57,136 nt of DNA from Candidatus Fimimorpha excrementavium (GTDB lineage Bacteria; Bacillota; Clostridia; Lachnospirales; Lachnospiraceae). The notes beneath the pieces are model-generated. The model was given only the letters and a program-made list of their open reading frames with translations, was not told the DNA's origin and did not search any database. Position numbers and translations under genes: made by a program. Positions 45,093 through 54,211 of this stretch are shown one piece after another; within the stretch, counting starts at the first letter, position 1, and each line of letters starts with the position of its first letter. Location of the stretch: the NCBI GenBank assembly GCA_018710785.1, contig DVJD01000098.1:1-57136 (forward strand). The letters run 5' to 3'.

Positions 45093-45413
45093 GAGCACCT
45101 CCCTTTTTTTGATTGTTCTGTGTCGAACTGTTCGTATCCTTACATTCTGTCTAGAAACGATTTTACGGCAAAACTTTCAAAATGTGAAATTCAAAATTCT
45201 TATATTCTATAAATTTCTTTTATTGATATCAATGGCTTCTCATTTTCATGCTGCTGCCTGATACAACAAAAAAATGCCTGCTGGAACATTTTTCCGCAAG
45301 CATTCTAACTATCCGGACGACCGGAGAGCTGATCACACTCCCCGTCCTTGCATCCCTCTCTGCAACCTGCTATACTAAAAATTATCTCTACCCCATTCAA
45401 AAAGGAGGTCATC
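45093..45413 (+). promoter_or_regulatory. Divergent promoter region: MarR operon and LysR remnant
   Basis: Minus strand: TTGATA (45232-45227) and TAGAAT (45209-45204), 17-base spacer, drive the MarR-ABC operon with a ~100-base leader. Plus strand: TTGCAT (45348-45353) and TATACT (45371-45376), 17-base spacer, drive the LysR remnant. No other features. Confidence 0.6.
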
Positions 45414-45984
45414 ATGAACACCATTCAATTGGAGTGCTTTGTCGCGGTGGCAGAGCATCTGAACTTTTCCAAGGCATCCCTGGCTCTGAAACTGACCCAG
45501 CCCGCAGTCAGCCATCAGATTCAGGCCGTTCTGGGGGGTTCGGGAAGAGTCCAAAAAGATTTCCCTTTCTTTTCATGAAATCTGTTCTGTCCCCTTCACC
45601 TGCATCTGTTCCCCCGATCATCCGCTGGCGCAGTACCGGGCTCTGACCACTGCACAGCTGGAAGGCAATTTCATCGCCTGCTCTCCCCGCCAGATTTCCG
45701 ATTCCATCTTCCGTATCCACAGCAATGTCCTGACCACCCTCCCGCCGGAGAATCGTCTCTTCAACGAATCCATCGAGGGCGCTCTGGCTCTTGTCAAAGC
45801 AAAAATGGGCTATACGCTGTATCCGGATATCCAGGCATCCAGAGAACCGGATCTGTGCTACATTCCCGTCACCGACCTGCCGAAGATTTCCTTTGGCGTA
45901 TACTGTCAGTATAGGAACCGCCAGCCGGTGCTGAAACGTTTTCTCACTCTGCTTGAACAATCCATCCGAAAGGAACATTCCTGA
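45414..45984 (+). pseudogene. LysR-family regulator, internal deletion
   Basis: The N-terminal helix-turn-helix is present (MNTIQLECFVAVAEHLNFS, then QPAVSHQI), and the C-terminal effector half is present from about 45530 in another frame (PLAQYRALTTAQL onward to RKEHS). Roughly 110-120 residues between them are missing and the frame is shifted. A full-length LysR would be ~300 aa. Promoter and ribosome binding site (AAAGGAGG) remain intact. Confidence 0.8.
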
Positions 45985-46009
45985 TGGCTATCCCCTGCCT
46001 GTCAAATCA

Positions 46010-46729
46010 TCAGCCGGGAACCGGACTCCCTGCGCCGTCCGATACGATGACAAACAGCTCATCCAGCTTTCGGATGGTGAAATCCGGCCGTATTTCTTCC
46101 GGATACCCCTTTCCCAACGGATCATACAAACAGGTATCAATCCCCGCATTTTTTCCCCCGAGGATATCGGACGTCACAGAATCCCCGATGACCAGCGCCT
46201 CCTGTCTCCCTGCTCCTGTCTTTTCCAGTACATAATCAAAAAACTCCTTCTGCGGTTTGTGGAATCCCACCTCTTCCGATATGAAGACCTCGGATACCAC
46301 CTCCATCAGCGGCGACCCCTGCAGCCGCTTTCTCTGCGTTTTGGACACACCATTGGTCACCAGACAAATGGTACATGTTTCAGACAGCGTCCGCACGACA
46401 TTCAGAGCTCCCGGCACCATAACCGAGCACTCCGCCAAAAAGTTTCGGTAATCCCGATTCATTTCTTCACAGCACACATCCGTTTTTTTCACCTGCCTGC
46501 ATACTTCTTCAAACCGCCTGGTCTGCAGATCCTTTTGCGTCACTTCTCCCCGCTCCAGACTCTTCCACAGCGCGTCATTGACTGCATGGTAAAACGCAAA
46601 CAGCTCCGGACAGAATCGGATTCCATAGACCATGCATACCTTTTCAAAAGCCTGTCTCTCCGCCTCGTTAAAATCAAACAGCGTATTGTCCAGATCAAAA
46701 AATAAATACCGGTATCTGTTTTTTTCCAT
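46010..46729 (-). CDS. YjjG-like HAD nucleotidase
   Basis: 239 aa HAD-superfamily phosphatase. Nucleophile motif DLDNT at residues 12-16, second motif TNGVSKTQ and the final acidic motif GDSVTSDI. It resembles YjjG, which cleaves non-canonical pyrimidine nucleoside monophosphates and protects from their incorporation into DNA. Start Met46729 after GAGAGGAG. No operon partners are evident; repeat family B lies upstream. Confidence 0.85.
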   Translation of the reverse strand: MEKNRYRYLFFDLDNTLFDFNEAERQAFEKVCMVYGIRFCPELFAFYHAVNDALWKSLERGEVTQKDLQTRRFEEVCRQVKKTDVCCEEMNRDYRNFLAECSVMVPGALNVVRTLSETCTICLVTNGVSKTQRKRLQGSPLMEVVSEVFISEEVGFHKPQKEFFDYVLEKTGAGRQEALVIGDSVTSDILGGKNAGIDTCLYDPLGKGYPEEIRPDFTIRKLDELFVIVSDGAGSPVPG

Positions 46730-46845
46730 ATACTCTCCTCTTTCCCATCTTTCTTCATGTTTGTCGTATTTCATACCACCAGTATGCTATGTCCCGGTCC
46801 ATTTGTCAATTCATCCCGCCCTTCCGGCAGGACAAACGCATGAAT

Positions 46846-47087
46846 GGATAAATTGTGAACCGGACGCCAGAGAGAGGTGGGAGACACTTTGCTGGACCGC
46901 TCTCGCTTCAAACATGAACCAACTAGTACATTTCCTGCGATACTGTTACGACTGTTCATGTTGAAAAACGCAGCGGTACTTGATTTTTCCAGCCGGCACG
47001 GCGCAGAAAAATCTTAGTACCGCTACGTTTTTCATTGAGCGAAAGCGCCCCGACAGGGAAAAGGTTCGCTCCCTTCGGCCGTCCGGA
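46846..47087 (+). repeat. Intergenic palindromic repeat family B, copy 1
   Basis: About 240 bases, non-coding. It has the left flank L (GTGAACCGGACGCCAG, then GAGAGAGGTGGGAGAC), an extra hairpin AACATGAAC/GTTCATGTT (46911-46962), then the core hairpin H (46963-46989 with 47006-47033; GAAAAACG, AGCGGTACT and ATTTTTC paired with their complements), and right flank R (GGTTCGCTCCCTTCGGCC, GTCCGG). It occurs in related form at 52688-53030 and, by its R module, in family A. Confidence 0.8.
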
Positions 47088-47258
47088 TATCCATTTTAGA
47101 CCTCCTCACTCCCCTCCAATTTCATGTTTTTTATAAATAGCAGATGACTTTACCTCTCCGCTGTGATACAATGAAAGCCCCGGGGCGGTTTCCCATTCAG
47201 GCAGCTCATACCGCGGGAAATCAATCATCATCCCCGACAGACAGAAATGGAGGAGTTT

Positions 47259-48107
47259 ATGGAGATTTTAGTTGCGATTCTCTTTGGAATCGTGGAGGGC
47301 ATCACCGAGTGGCTGCCCATCAGCAGCACCGGACATATGATTCTTTTAAATGAGATCATTCCGCTGAATGTATCGGAAGACTTTTACAGTGTATTTGAAG
47401 TCGTCATCCAGCTGGGTGCCATCCTGGCCGTGGTCATTCTTTTTTGGAAACAGATTTTTCCGTTCGGCAAGAAGGACAACCGCCATCCCCTGGCCAAGAA
47501 AGGCATATTGTCCTATGTAAAAGGGGATATTTTTGTGCTGTGGATCAAAATATTGGTGGCGTGTATCCCTGCCGCCATCGTGGGCATCCTGTTCAATGAT
47601 TACTTTGAGGCGCTTTTCTATAATTCCACCTGTGTGGCCATCGCGCTGATTGTCTTCGGTATCGCTTTCATCGTCATCGAAACGGTTCATAAAAACATGC
47701 ATCCCAAGGTCAATCATCTGAAGCAGCTGACCATGCTCCACGTGATCCTGATCGGTGTGTTTCAGCTAATCGCCGCCATCTTTCCGGGAACCAGCCGCTC
47801 CGGCGCCACCATCGTGGGAGCCCTTTTGATCGGCGTGTCCCGTACTGTGGCCGCTGAATTCACCTTTTTCCTGGCCATCCCGGTCATGTTCGGAGCCAGC
47901 CTTTTAAAAATCGTTCAGTTCGGTTTTTCCTTTACATCCATGGAGATTATCCTACTTCTGACCGGTATGCTGTCCGCGTTTATCGTATCTCTGCTCGTCA
48001 TCAAATTCTTAATGTCCTATATTAAGAAACATGACTTTAAGATCTTCGGATGGTACCGCATCGTACTCGGTATCGTCGTACTGCTGGCCTTCCATTTCCT
48101 TCTCTAA
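47259..48107 (+). CDS. uppP: Undecaprenyl-diphosphatase
   Basis: 282 aa polytopic membrane enzyme (about 8 helices) that recycles undecaprenyl pyrophosphate for peptidoglycan synthesis; also linked to bacitracin resistance (bacA). Motifs: GIVEGITEWLPISSTGH near residues 9-25 and PGTSRSGAT near 175-183. Start Met47259 after GGAGGAG. A long leader region carries repeat family B. Confidence 0.95.
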   Translation: MEILVAILFGIVEGITEWLPISSTGHMILLNEIIPLNVSEDFYSVFEVVIQLGAILAVVILFWKQIFPFGKKDNRHPLAKKGILSYVKGDIFVLWIKILVACIPAAIVGILFNDYFEALFYNSTCVAIALIVFGIAFIVIETVHKNMHPKVNHLKQLTMLHVILIGVFQLIAAIFPGTSRSGATIVGALLIGVSRTVAAEFTFFLAIPVMFGASLLKIVQFGFSFTSMEIILLLTGMLSAFIVSLLVIKFLMSYIKKHDFKIFGWYRIVLGIVVLLAFHFLL

Positions 48108-48119
48108 AACACATCAGCG

Positions 48120-48179
48120 AAGGGAGTGCTGAAAAATTCGCATAGTCACTGTACGGTGCGAATTTTTCAGCACTCCCTT
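48120..48179 (+). terminator. Bidirectional terminator uppP / telA operon
   Basis: Perfect 22-bp stem (48120-48141 with 48158-48179), 16-base loop, flanked by A/T-rich sequence. It lies between convergent genes and its right arm touches the telA stop codon. Confidence 0.9.
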
Positions 48180-49177
48180 TATTGTTTGGAAAATGTCGGC
48201 AGAGGTTTCTCGAATTTCTGCTCCATTCCTGCAAGTTCCTGTTCTGCCTTCTGATGAGCAGCATGATTCTTCTTCTGAATCGCAATGGCCTCTTCAATCG
48301 CCGCGATGAACTCCGCGTTTCCCTTGTTCAGCGTTTCCAAATCCACCATGCCCCGTTTGGATTTCCCGGCTGTCTCCGCCTGCCGGTGAAGTCCCAGGGC
48401 CATGGCGATCTGGCTCTTCCAAAGAGGAATCGTGCCAAGGACCGCCATTTGTATTTTATCTGCCAGCATTTTATCATGATTCTGGATCATCCGGATCTGA
48501 GGCGCCGCCTGAAGGGCAATGGCCCGGCTCAGCTTCAGATCGTAAAGCTTTTTTTTCAATCGGTTTCCCGCATCTTCCAGCTCCCGTACTGTCTGAACCT
48601 TCATGGGATTCCCCTGGTCGGCTGTCTCTCCCCGAAGGTTCGGCAGCGTATGGTTTTGCAGCTCATCCAGCTTCTCTTCGCCGGCCGCAATATATACTTG
48701 AAGATCCTGATAATATTCCATGTTTTTTTCATACAGCCCACCCAACAGGATGATATCCTTCAGGATCCGCATGCGGACCTGTTCCAGCTCCTGCTCCATA
48801 CGGTCAATCTGCACTTCCAGGATTTCATACCGCCGCGCCATTTTTTGCCTCATGCGGCGGCCTTTCCTAAAAAACGGAAGCCGTTCAAAAATTCCCTCTT
48901 CCGACTGGTCAGCAGCCGTATCTTTGATCTTCTGCGCCAACTCCTGCATCAAATCTCCCGCATGTACGCTGTCCGGATTCTGCATCTGCGCCAGAATCGT
49001 TTCCGAACATCCGGCAATCTTCCGCTGTACGCCTACGCCATACTGAAGCAGTGCCTGCATATCCGTCCATTGAATGTTTGCTTTGATTTCTTCCTTTCTG
49101 GCATTCTGTTCCGGAGTCAGCTGCCCGTCTGCGCCCATTTGCTTTGCCGGGCCTCCCCCTGTGATTTCGTCTGCCAT
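48179..49177 (-). CDS. telA: TelA-family toxic anion resistance protein
   Basis: 332 aa, all-helical, cytosolic. Matches the TelA/YceH family (TelA: tellurite resistance): central stretch QRKIAGCSETILAQ and a C-terminal long helical region with GMVDLETLNKGN. Last gene of the VWA operon, following the anchored binding protein by 23 bases. TelA-like proteins are associated with membrane stress and colicin or tellurite tolerance; the molecular role is not settled. Confidence 0.85.
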   Translation of the reverse strand: MADEITGGGPAKQMGADGQLTPEQNARKEEIKANIQWTDMQALLQYGVGVQRKIAGCSETILAQMQNPDSVHAGDLMQELAQKIKDTAADQSEEGIFERLPFFRKGRRMRQKMARRYEILEVQIDRMEQELEQVRMRILKDIILLGGLYEKNMEYYQDLQVYIAAGEEKLDELQNHTLPNLRGETADQGNPMKVQTVRELEDAGNRLKKKLYDLKLSRAIALQAAPQIRMIQNHDKMLADKIQMAVLGTIPLWKSQIAMALGLHRQAETAGKSKRGMVDLETLNKGNAEFIAAIEEAIAIQKKNHAAHQKAEQELAGMEQKFEKPLPTFSKQ

Positions 49178-49200
49178 AGCTCCTGCATCCTTTCTTTCTC

Positions 49201-50256
49201 CTATGAAAGCGCTTTGATGATCTGGTCCATGGTATCGGCATCCGGCATGGGAACCACCTGCGTAAGCTCTCCGGCTATGCCGGACACGCCAAAGTGCTCC
49301 GCGTCCGTCGGCGTATCATACACACCGGTGCGAAACCCATGTTTTTCCCAGGCGATCCGCTGGATCTCTTCATCCAGCAGCGCATCGATACCGGCCGCTC
49401 CCTCCTCATCCAGAGCAATGTACACATGGGAGGACCATACCGTAGGCGTCGGATAAAGCATGACGATGTCCTCCTTGATCTGACTCCATGTTTCGGGATT
49501 TTCTGCCGCAAATTCCAAAAGCTGATTTTCATATCCTGCTATCAGCGGTTTGGCGCCCATACCGGTTTTTAAAAACTGATCAAATAAATCCGAGGATGCG
49601 CTTTCCATATAACCCAGTTTCTGAAAAATTTGAATCAGTCTCGGCAGGATTTCATCCAGATTGCTTTCATCTGCCACACCGCCGCAAAGGGTATTGGCCA
49701 GCAAACCGGCGAACATATTTCCGGAATTGGATTTGGTTGGGTCCGTGGTGCCCACTGTGATGCTGCCGTACAGCTGGGGCAGACCGAGATCCGCCCAGGC
49801 CGTCCCCGCCTCAATTTCCTCCGCCAGCCGGACCATATCGGCAAAATACACGCCGTCTTCCAGAGAAACCATCCCTGCCTCCGTCAGCGCCTGTGCCACC
49901 GCGCTGCGGGTATACAGCACAATGGGGGTGTTGAAAATAATCTCACTTTTCACCGGTTCGCCATTGATCTGCCTGTACAGCTCCAATGCCGTCTGGTTTG
50001 AGGGAAACAAAAAATTCCGGTTGGCCGTATCCGCGGTAATCATATCAATGGACCCGGCCTTGGCATAGTCGATGGACAGCCGATAGTCGTCCTCCAGAAT
50101 ACGTGTCACTTCTTCATCTTCCAAAAAGCCGATTTTCTCGCCTCCCACATATCCGCTGATTTCCGTCACCGTTTGGCTGCTGCTTATGAATACGTAAGCC
50201 ACGGCTGCCAGAATTACCACAGCCAGGATCCCCAATCCCATTAGTTTTGTTTTCAT
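49201..50256 (-). CDS. Anchored extracellular binding protein (class 1-like)
   Basis: 351 aa. One N-terminal membrane helix at about 6-25, no lipobox, then a periplasmic-binding-protein-like fold with the segment DPTKSNSGNMFAGLLANTLCGG, near-identical in kind to the matching TSATQSNSGASAYIGFLYALLG segment of the neighbour at 50861 (split: DPTKSNSGNMFAGLL). The two binding domains in one operon suggest a common ligand. No permease present. Overlaps the XpaC gene by 4 bases. Confidence 0.75.
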   Translation of the reverse strand: MKTKLMGLGILAVVILAAVAYVFISSSQTVTEISGYVGGEKIGFLEDEEVTRILEDDYRLSIDYAKAGSIDMITADTANRNFLFPSNQTALELYRQINGEPVKSEIIFNTPIVLYTRSAVAQALTEAGMVSLEDGVYFADMVRLAEEIEAGTAWADLGLPQLYGSITVGTTDPTKSNSGNMFAGLLANTLCGGVADESNLDEILPRLIQIFQKLGYMESASSDLFDQFLKTGMGAKPLIAGYENQLLEFAAENPETWSQIKEDIVMLYPTPTVWSSHVYIALDEEGAAGIDALLDEEIQRIAWEKHGFRTGVYDTPTDAEHFGVSGIAGELTQVVPMPDADTMDQIIKALS

Positions 50257-50861
50257 GTCCCATCCTCCATTTTCAAGGTACTTTTCAGAAGCTCCAGATC
50301 GGCCTCCACATCCATCAGCTCTCCCTGCATCAAATGGGTAAACTGCCCTTCAAACGCCCGATTCAGTACGGGCAGGGTTTCAGCCGTTTTCGTTAAAATA
50401 TGTTCCACCTCTTCTGAATGGAGCCCGGTATTTTGAAATTCCACATATCGTTCTAAAATCTTGGCGGTCGTATCCAGATAATACGTGAAAAATCGGCGTG
50501 CCAGCTTGATTTTATCCGGATTTTCTTTCAGATAATCGAGAATTCGCATACCAGCGGCATACAGTTCCTCCCCATCGCGCCGCACATCGGAAGCGGCAAT
50601 GGCACGGACCGCGTGTTCGATCCGGAGCAAATCCGCCCGGGCATCCTCCAAAAGTTTCTGCATCTCCTCTCCGCCCGGAAGGGATTCCACATCCATACCT
50701 GCGATTTTCCGGCTGGGTTTCAGGAGGAAAAACAAGCCAAAGTAGACGCCGACACACAAAAGAATACAGACCATCAGGTTCCAGTTCAAAAGCAGAAACA
50801 AAAGCAAAAACAACGCGGAGGCAGACAAAGCAGCAATGATCATTCGTACCGTATCGTTCAT
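50253..50861 (-). CDS. XpaC-family protein
   Basis: 202 aa; two N-terminal helices at about 6-46, then a soluble helical domain with IEHAVRAIAASDVRRDG. Matches XpaC-like proteins, which are regularly neighbours of TelA-family genes. It overlaps the preceding VWA gene by 1 base (TGATG) and the downstream binding protein gene by 4 bases, so all four genes are one transcript. Role unknown. Confidence 0.8.
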   Translation of the reverse strand: MNDTVRMIIAALSASALFLLLFLLLNWNLMVCILLCVGVYFGLFFLLKPSRKIAGMDVESLPGGEEMQKLLEDARADLLRIEHAVRAIAASDVRRDGEELYAAGMRILDYLKENPDKIKLARRFFTYYLDTTAKILERYVEFQNTGLHSEEVEHILTKTAETLPVLNRAFEGQFTHLMQGELMDVEADLELLKSTLKMEDGT

Positions 50862-52468
50862 CAGTTATACCCCTTTACACTTCGAAATGCCTCAGTCAGA
50901 TTCGTACGGCCGTCAAACACCCGGGCATTGGTATACTGTGCCAATTCCTCCAGCTGCTCTTCATCCGCTTCCCCAAACATGATGGAAAAAACCGGTACAT
51001 CCAATCCAAGGCTTTCATACACAGCTTCAAAATCATAAAGGGAACCGCCGGATTGTCCGTCCGTCAGAAGAATAATGGCCGGTGTATACTGGGACAAATC
51101 GTATCCCTTCAGCATCTCGGCGCCTGCGGCAGCCGCCGCATACATATCTGTACCGCCTCCCACCCTCTGGTTTTTCACTTCATCATAGAGAGATTCCAGC
51201 TCACTGCCGTTTCCCACAGCCGTATAGGTGCAGATCACGTCTCCATTGAAGGGAATCAAGATATTCACTTCCTGTTCCGATGCCTGCAGAAAATTTTTCT
51301 CCGCATTTTCCTGAATCAGCAGCTGCTCCATGGCCTGTGTAAGCTGTCTGTTTCCATCGCCAACCATGCTGCCGGAATAATCCAGACAGTATACGGTAAG
51401 AGACGGCTTTCTAAAATCCGTCTGATACAGATTCAGACATTCAAACAGCACATCCGCCGCAGGCATTTTGATGGGAGACAGAACCCGGTCCGGCTGCAGC
51501 CCCCAATCTTCCCGAAAAACGTCCCTGTTTTCTTCAGAAACGCCGGTATAGCCCGAACGGCGGCCGGTTCGCTGGATTTCATTCTGCACGTCTTCCGACA
51601 GCAGATATTCCTGCAGCTTTAAAAACAGGTTCTCTTTCTCTTCATCGCCCTGATCCACATAGCCCAACGGGGAATCGGCAAGGGAAAGTCCGTCATAGGG
51701 ATAAACCGTATAAAGCGGTTCTTCTCCCCGCGCTTCCAGCTCCTCATTGGCCTGGATGATCAGACATTCATAATTGACCATGGCATCATAATCGCCTTCC
51801 AAAAACATATCTTTCAGCCAATCCGAACTGCCGGAAGAGCGGTCCACACCGGAAAGCAGCTCCCGCATCTGTGTTTTCAAACGCTCACTCTGCAGATCTT
51901 CCCGGGTGATTACCTCCGGATTTCCCAAAAGAGCGTATAAAAAGCCGATATATGCACTGGCTCCGGAGTTGGACTGCGTGGCGCTGGTCATGCAGAAACG
52001 AAGGGATCCGTTTTGAATGGCAGCCAGCAGATCACTGACCGATACTTCCCTTCCCACAAACCCCAGCTCTTCTGCCAGGCTTCTGCGGATACCAAACACC
52101 ACCGGCGTAATGGAAACCGATTCTGCGTGTTTGATTCGATGGTTCGTATCTCCCACGGAAAGCCAAAGGCTGCTGGCCGGCCAGACAGCGTCATATGGGA
52201 TTTCCTCCTCTCCAAGCAAACGCATGATATCCAGTGACCCCTGATACGTCATCTCAATACGGACCTCTTCTCTCTGGGCAAACGTTTCCAACACAGGCTC
52301 CAATTCCGCGTTTTCCGAGCCGGAAATGATGCGCAGCACCTCTTTGCCGCTTCCCAAAACCGTATCCGCTTCCTGTGCGTCCGAACCTCCCAGGCCACAG
52401 CCGCCAAACACAGCTGCCGCCGCCAAACATGCCAGAAACAAAACCATCCATCGTTTGAACCGTTTCAT
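50861..52468 (-). CDS. VWA lipoprotein with solute-binding domain
   Basis: 535 aa. Signal peptide with lipobox VFGGC (Cys near 24). Residues ~45-320 form a binding-protein-like domain (MTSATQSNSGASAYIG is characteristic), and residues ~355-535 a VWA domain with an intact MIDAS motif DYSGSM (363-368), Thr near 450 in GGGTDMY, and Asp in LLTDGQSG. It would recognise a ligand or metal-dependent partner at the cell surface. Start Met52468 lies six bases after GAGGGG. First gene of a four-gene operon: VWA lipoprotein, XpaC, binding protein, TelA. Confidence 0.85.
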   Translation of the reverse strand: MKRFKRWMVLFLACLAAAAVFGGCGLGGSDAQEADTVLGSGKEVLRIISGSENAELEPVLETFAQREEVRIEMTYQGSLDIMRLLGEEEIPYDAVWPASSLWLSVGDTNHRIKHAESVSITPVVFGIRRSLAEELGFVGREVSVSDLLAAIQNGSLRFCMTSATQSNSGASAYIGFLYALLGNPEVITREDLQSERLKTQMRELLSGVDRSSGSSDWLKDMFLEGDYDAMVNYECLIIQANEELEARGEEPLYTVYPYDGLSLADSPLGYVDQGDEEKENLFLKLQEYLLSEDVQNEIQRTGRRSGYTGVSEENRDVFREDWGLQPDRVLSPIKMPAADVLFECLNLYQTDFRKPSLTVYCLDYSGSMVGDGNRQLTQAMEQLLIQENAEKNFLQASEQEVNILIPFNGDVICTYTAVGNGSELESLYDEVKNQRVGGGTDMYAAAAAGAEMLKGYDLSQYTPAIILLTDGQSGGSLYDFEAVYESLGLDVPVFSIMFGEADEEQLEELAQYTNARVFDGRTNLTEAFRSVKGYN

Positions 52469-52680
52469 ATGCATCCCCTCTCTGATCTCCTTCTCAACTG
52501 ACTGCGCAGTAAAAAAGGATACTATCCCATTCTGAAAATCTACTATCAGTTTAGTTTAGCTCAGCTTCTGAAAAGGGTTCTATCATGGATCTATAAAATC
52601 TATGTAAAATCGCAAGCCATTTCGCACGCTTTACATCAAAGGAAGAATATGTTAGGATATCCAAAATAGGACAAACTCAT
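52469..52680 (-). other. Intergenic region upstream of the VWA operon
   Basis: No gene. It holds the ribosome binding site of the VWA gene and presumably its promoter, which I cannot place with confidence (a weak -10-like TAGTAT near 52522-52527). Beyond it lies repeat family B. Confidence 0.3.
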
Positions 52681-52687
52681 GAGTGGA

Positions 52688-53030
52688 CAATTTGTGAACC
52701 GAACGCCTGAGAGAGGTGGGGACACTTTGCTGGAACGCTCTCGCTTAGTGAAAAACGCAGCGGTACTAAGATTCTTTTGCGCCGAAAGGCTGAAAGAATC
52801 AAGTACCGGCGTTTTTCAAAATCCTGCAAAGTGTCCCCACCTCTCTCAGGCTGGTCATACACAAGCCCAAGGGAAGCAAACCCTCTTCCGGAGGGTTTTA
52901 GAAAACGTCGGTACTTGATTTTTCCAGCTCCTACGGAGCGCCGAAACATCTTATGTACCGCTACGTTTTCTAGAAGCGAGAGCGTCCCTCCGGAAGAGGG
53001 TTTGCTTCCCTTGGGCTGTCCGGGCTGTCT
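52688..53030 (+). repeat. Intergenic palindromic repeat family B, double copy with inverted middle
   Basis: Two nested stem-loops side by side. The first has perfect 25-base arms (52706-52730 and 52826-52850) around a core hairpin (52750-52777 with 52793-52817). The second has perfect 31-base arms (52865-52895 and 52986-53016) around another core hairpin (52899-52914 with 52955-52972). Outer left flank matches L of copy 1, outer right flank matches R; the middle is L then R in reverse complement. Layout L-H-L'-R'-H-R. Non-coding; it ends ~45 bases before the rluA-like gene. Confidence 0.85.
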
Positions 53031-53075
53031 GTTTTGTTCACAGTCTATTTGTTTGTCGTGATATCGGAGTATTTC

Positions 53076-54062
53076 ATGGAACGTATTCTTACTTACACCG
53101 TATCTTCCGAAGATACCATAACTTCAAAAACATGCAGCGTCCATCATCTTTTAAAACACCGCCTTCATCTCACGGAAAAAGAAATCAGCCGCGCCAAGTT
53201 TCTGGAACGCGGCATTCTGGCAGACGGACAAACTGTTCCGACTTCCAGGCAGCTGATGTCCGGCCAGCAGCTGACCGTCTGCGTGGAGCGCACCAAAAAA
53301 GAAGACTGCACGCTGCTTCCCTTTTCTTATCCGCTGTCGATTCTCTATGAAGATGAGGATCTCATCGCCGTGGAAAAGCCTCCCCATCTGGCCGTCCACC
53401 CTGCCCACGGCCATTACAGCGATACCCTGATCAATGCGCTTGCAGCCTACTTTTATGAAAAGGACGAATGGATCGTCCCCCGCGTCATCGGCCGTTTGGA
53501 TAAAGATACCTCGGGGCTCATGGTCTTCGCCAAGAATCAGCCCGCTGCTGCCCGGCTTTCTTCCAGGCATGGAACCGGAAGCTTTGCCAGAACATACCTT
53601 GCCCTGGTCCACGGCAGCTTTTCCTCCCCATCCGGCACGGTACATGCCCCTTTGGGCAGCGTCCCCGGATCTCTCATGAAACAGGAAATCCGTCCGGACG
53701 GCGCACCGGCTCTGACCCGCTATAGCGTCCTGCGCACCTTTCAAAGCGGTCCGGCCAGCTGTTCTCTCTTAAAAGTACGGATCGAAACCGGCCGTACCCA
53801 CCAGATCCGCGTCCACATGAGCAGCATCGGTCATCCGCTCCTGGGGGATCCGCTGTATCATCCCGCCCCCGGTGAGCCGCCCTTTTCCTGCCTGTTTTCC
53901 CGCGCCGCTCTCCATTCCTTTCAGATCACATGCACCCAGCCCTTCACCGGCCGCCCCATCCGCCTGACTGCCGGGCTGCCGGATGATTTCCTGTCTTTTT
54001 TCCGGCGGCAGGCGAAAAGAAATAGAAAGGTACCGCAAAATCAGCACCGCACAGAAAAATAA
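53076..54062 (+). CDS. RluA-family pseudouridine synthase
   Basis: 328 aa. S4-like N-terminus at about 15-75, catalytic domain from ~85, with the motif GRLDKDTSG (catalytic Asp142) and the RTHQIRVHMSSIGHPLLGDPLY region near 245-265 (split: RTHQIRVHMSSIGH). It modifies uridine in rRNA or tRNA; the exact target is not decidable. Start Met53076 after CGGAG. Its last ~10 codons lie in an inverted repeat (54033-54064 with 54155-54187), suggesting the 3' end was remodelled. Confidence 0.88.
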   Translation: MERILTYTVSSEDTITSKTCSVHHLLKHRLHLTEKEISRAKFLERGILADGQTVPTSRQLMSGQQLTVCVERTKKEDCTLLPFSYPLSILYEDEDLIAVEKPPHLAVHPAHGHYSDTLINALAAYFYEKDEWIVPRVIGRLDKDTSGLMVFAKNQPAAARLSSRHGTGSFARTYLALVHGSFSSPSGTVHAPLGSVPGSLMKQEIRPDGAPALTRYSVLRTFQSGPASCSLLKVRIETGRTHQIRVHMSSIGHPLLGDPLYHPAPGEPPFSCLFSRAALHSFQITCTQPFTGRPIRLTAGLPDDFLSFFRRQAKRNRKVPQNQHRTEK

Positions 54063-54187
54063 TCATGATGTTTGACTTTTGAAATCGGAATCTGCCGGAA
54101 TGTACGTTTTAGGCGAACATTCCGGCAGATTTGTATTTCAATGGGCAAACAGCCGATTATTTTTTCTGTGCGGTGCTGATTTTGCGG
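54033..54187 (+). terminator. Terminator nested in a long inverted repeat
   Basis: Inner stem: AATCTGCCGGAATGT (54089-54103) with its complement (54117-54131), perfect 15 bp. Outer inverted repeat: 54033-54064 with 54155-54187, 32 of 33 positions match with one bulged T. The inner stem ends with TTTGTATTT. The outer left arm is coding for the RluA C-terminus. Convergent to the frameshifted solute-binding gene, so it likely ends both transcripts. Confidence 0.75.
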
Positions 54188-54211
54188 CATCCCCTCCTAT
54201 ACTGTCATAAA

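Noticed and set aside
46771-46959. 62-codon minus frame in the gap before uppP
   Set aside because: It falls in repeat family B, which is palindromic and has equivalents with shifted frames elsewhere; no ribosome binding site.
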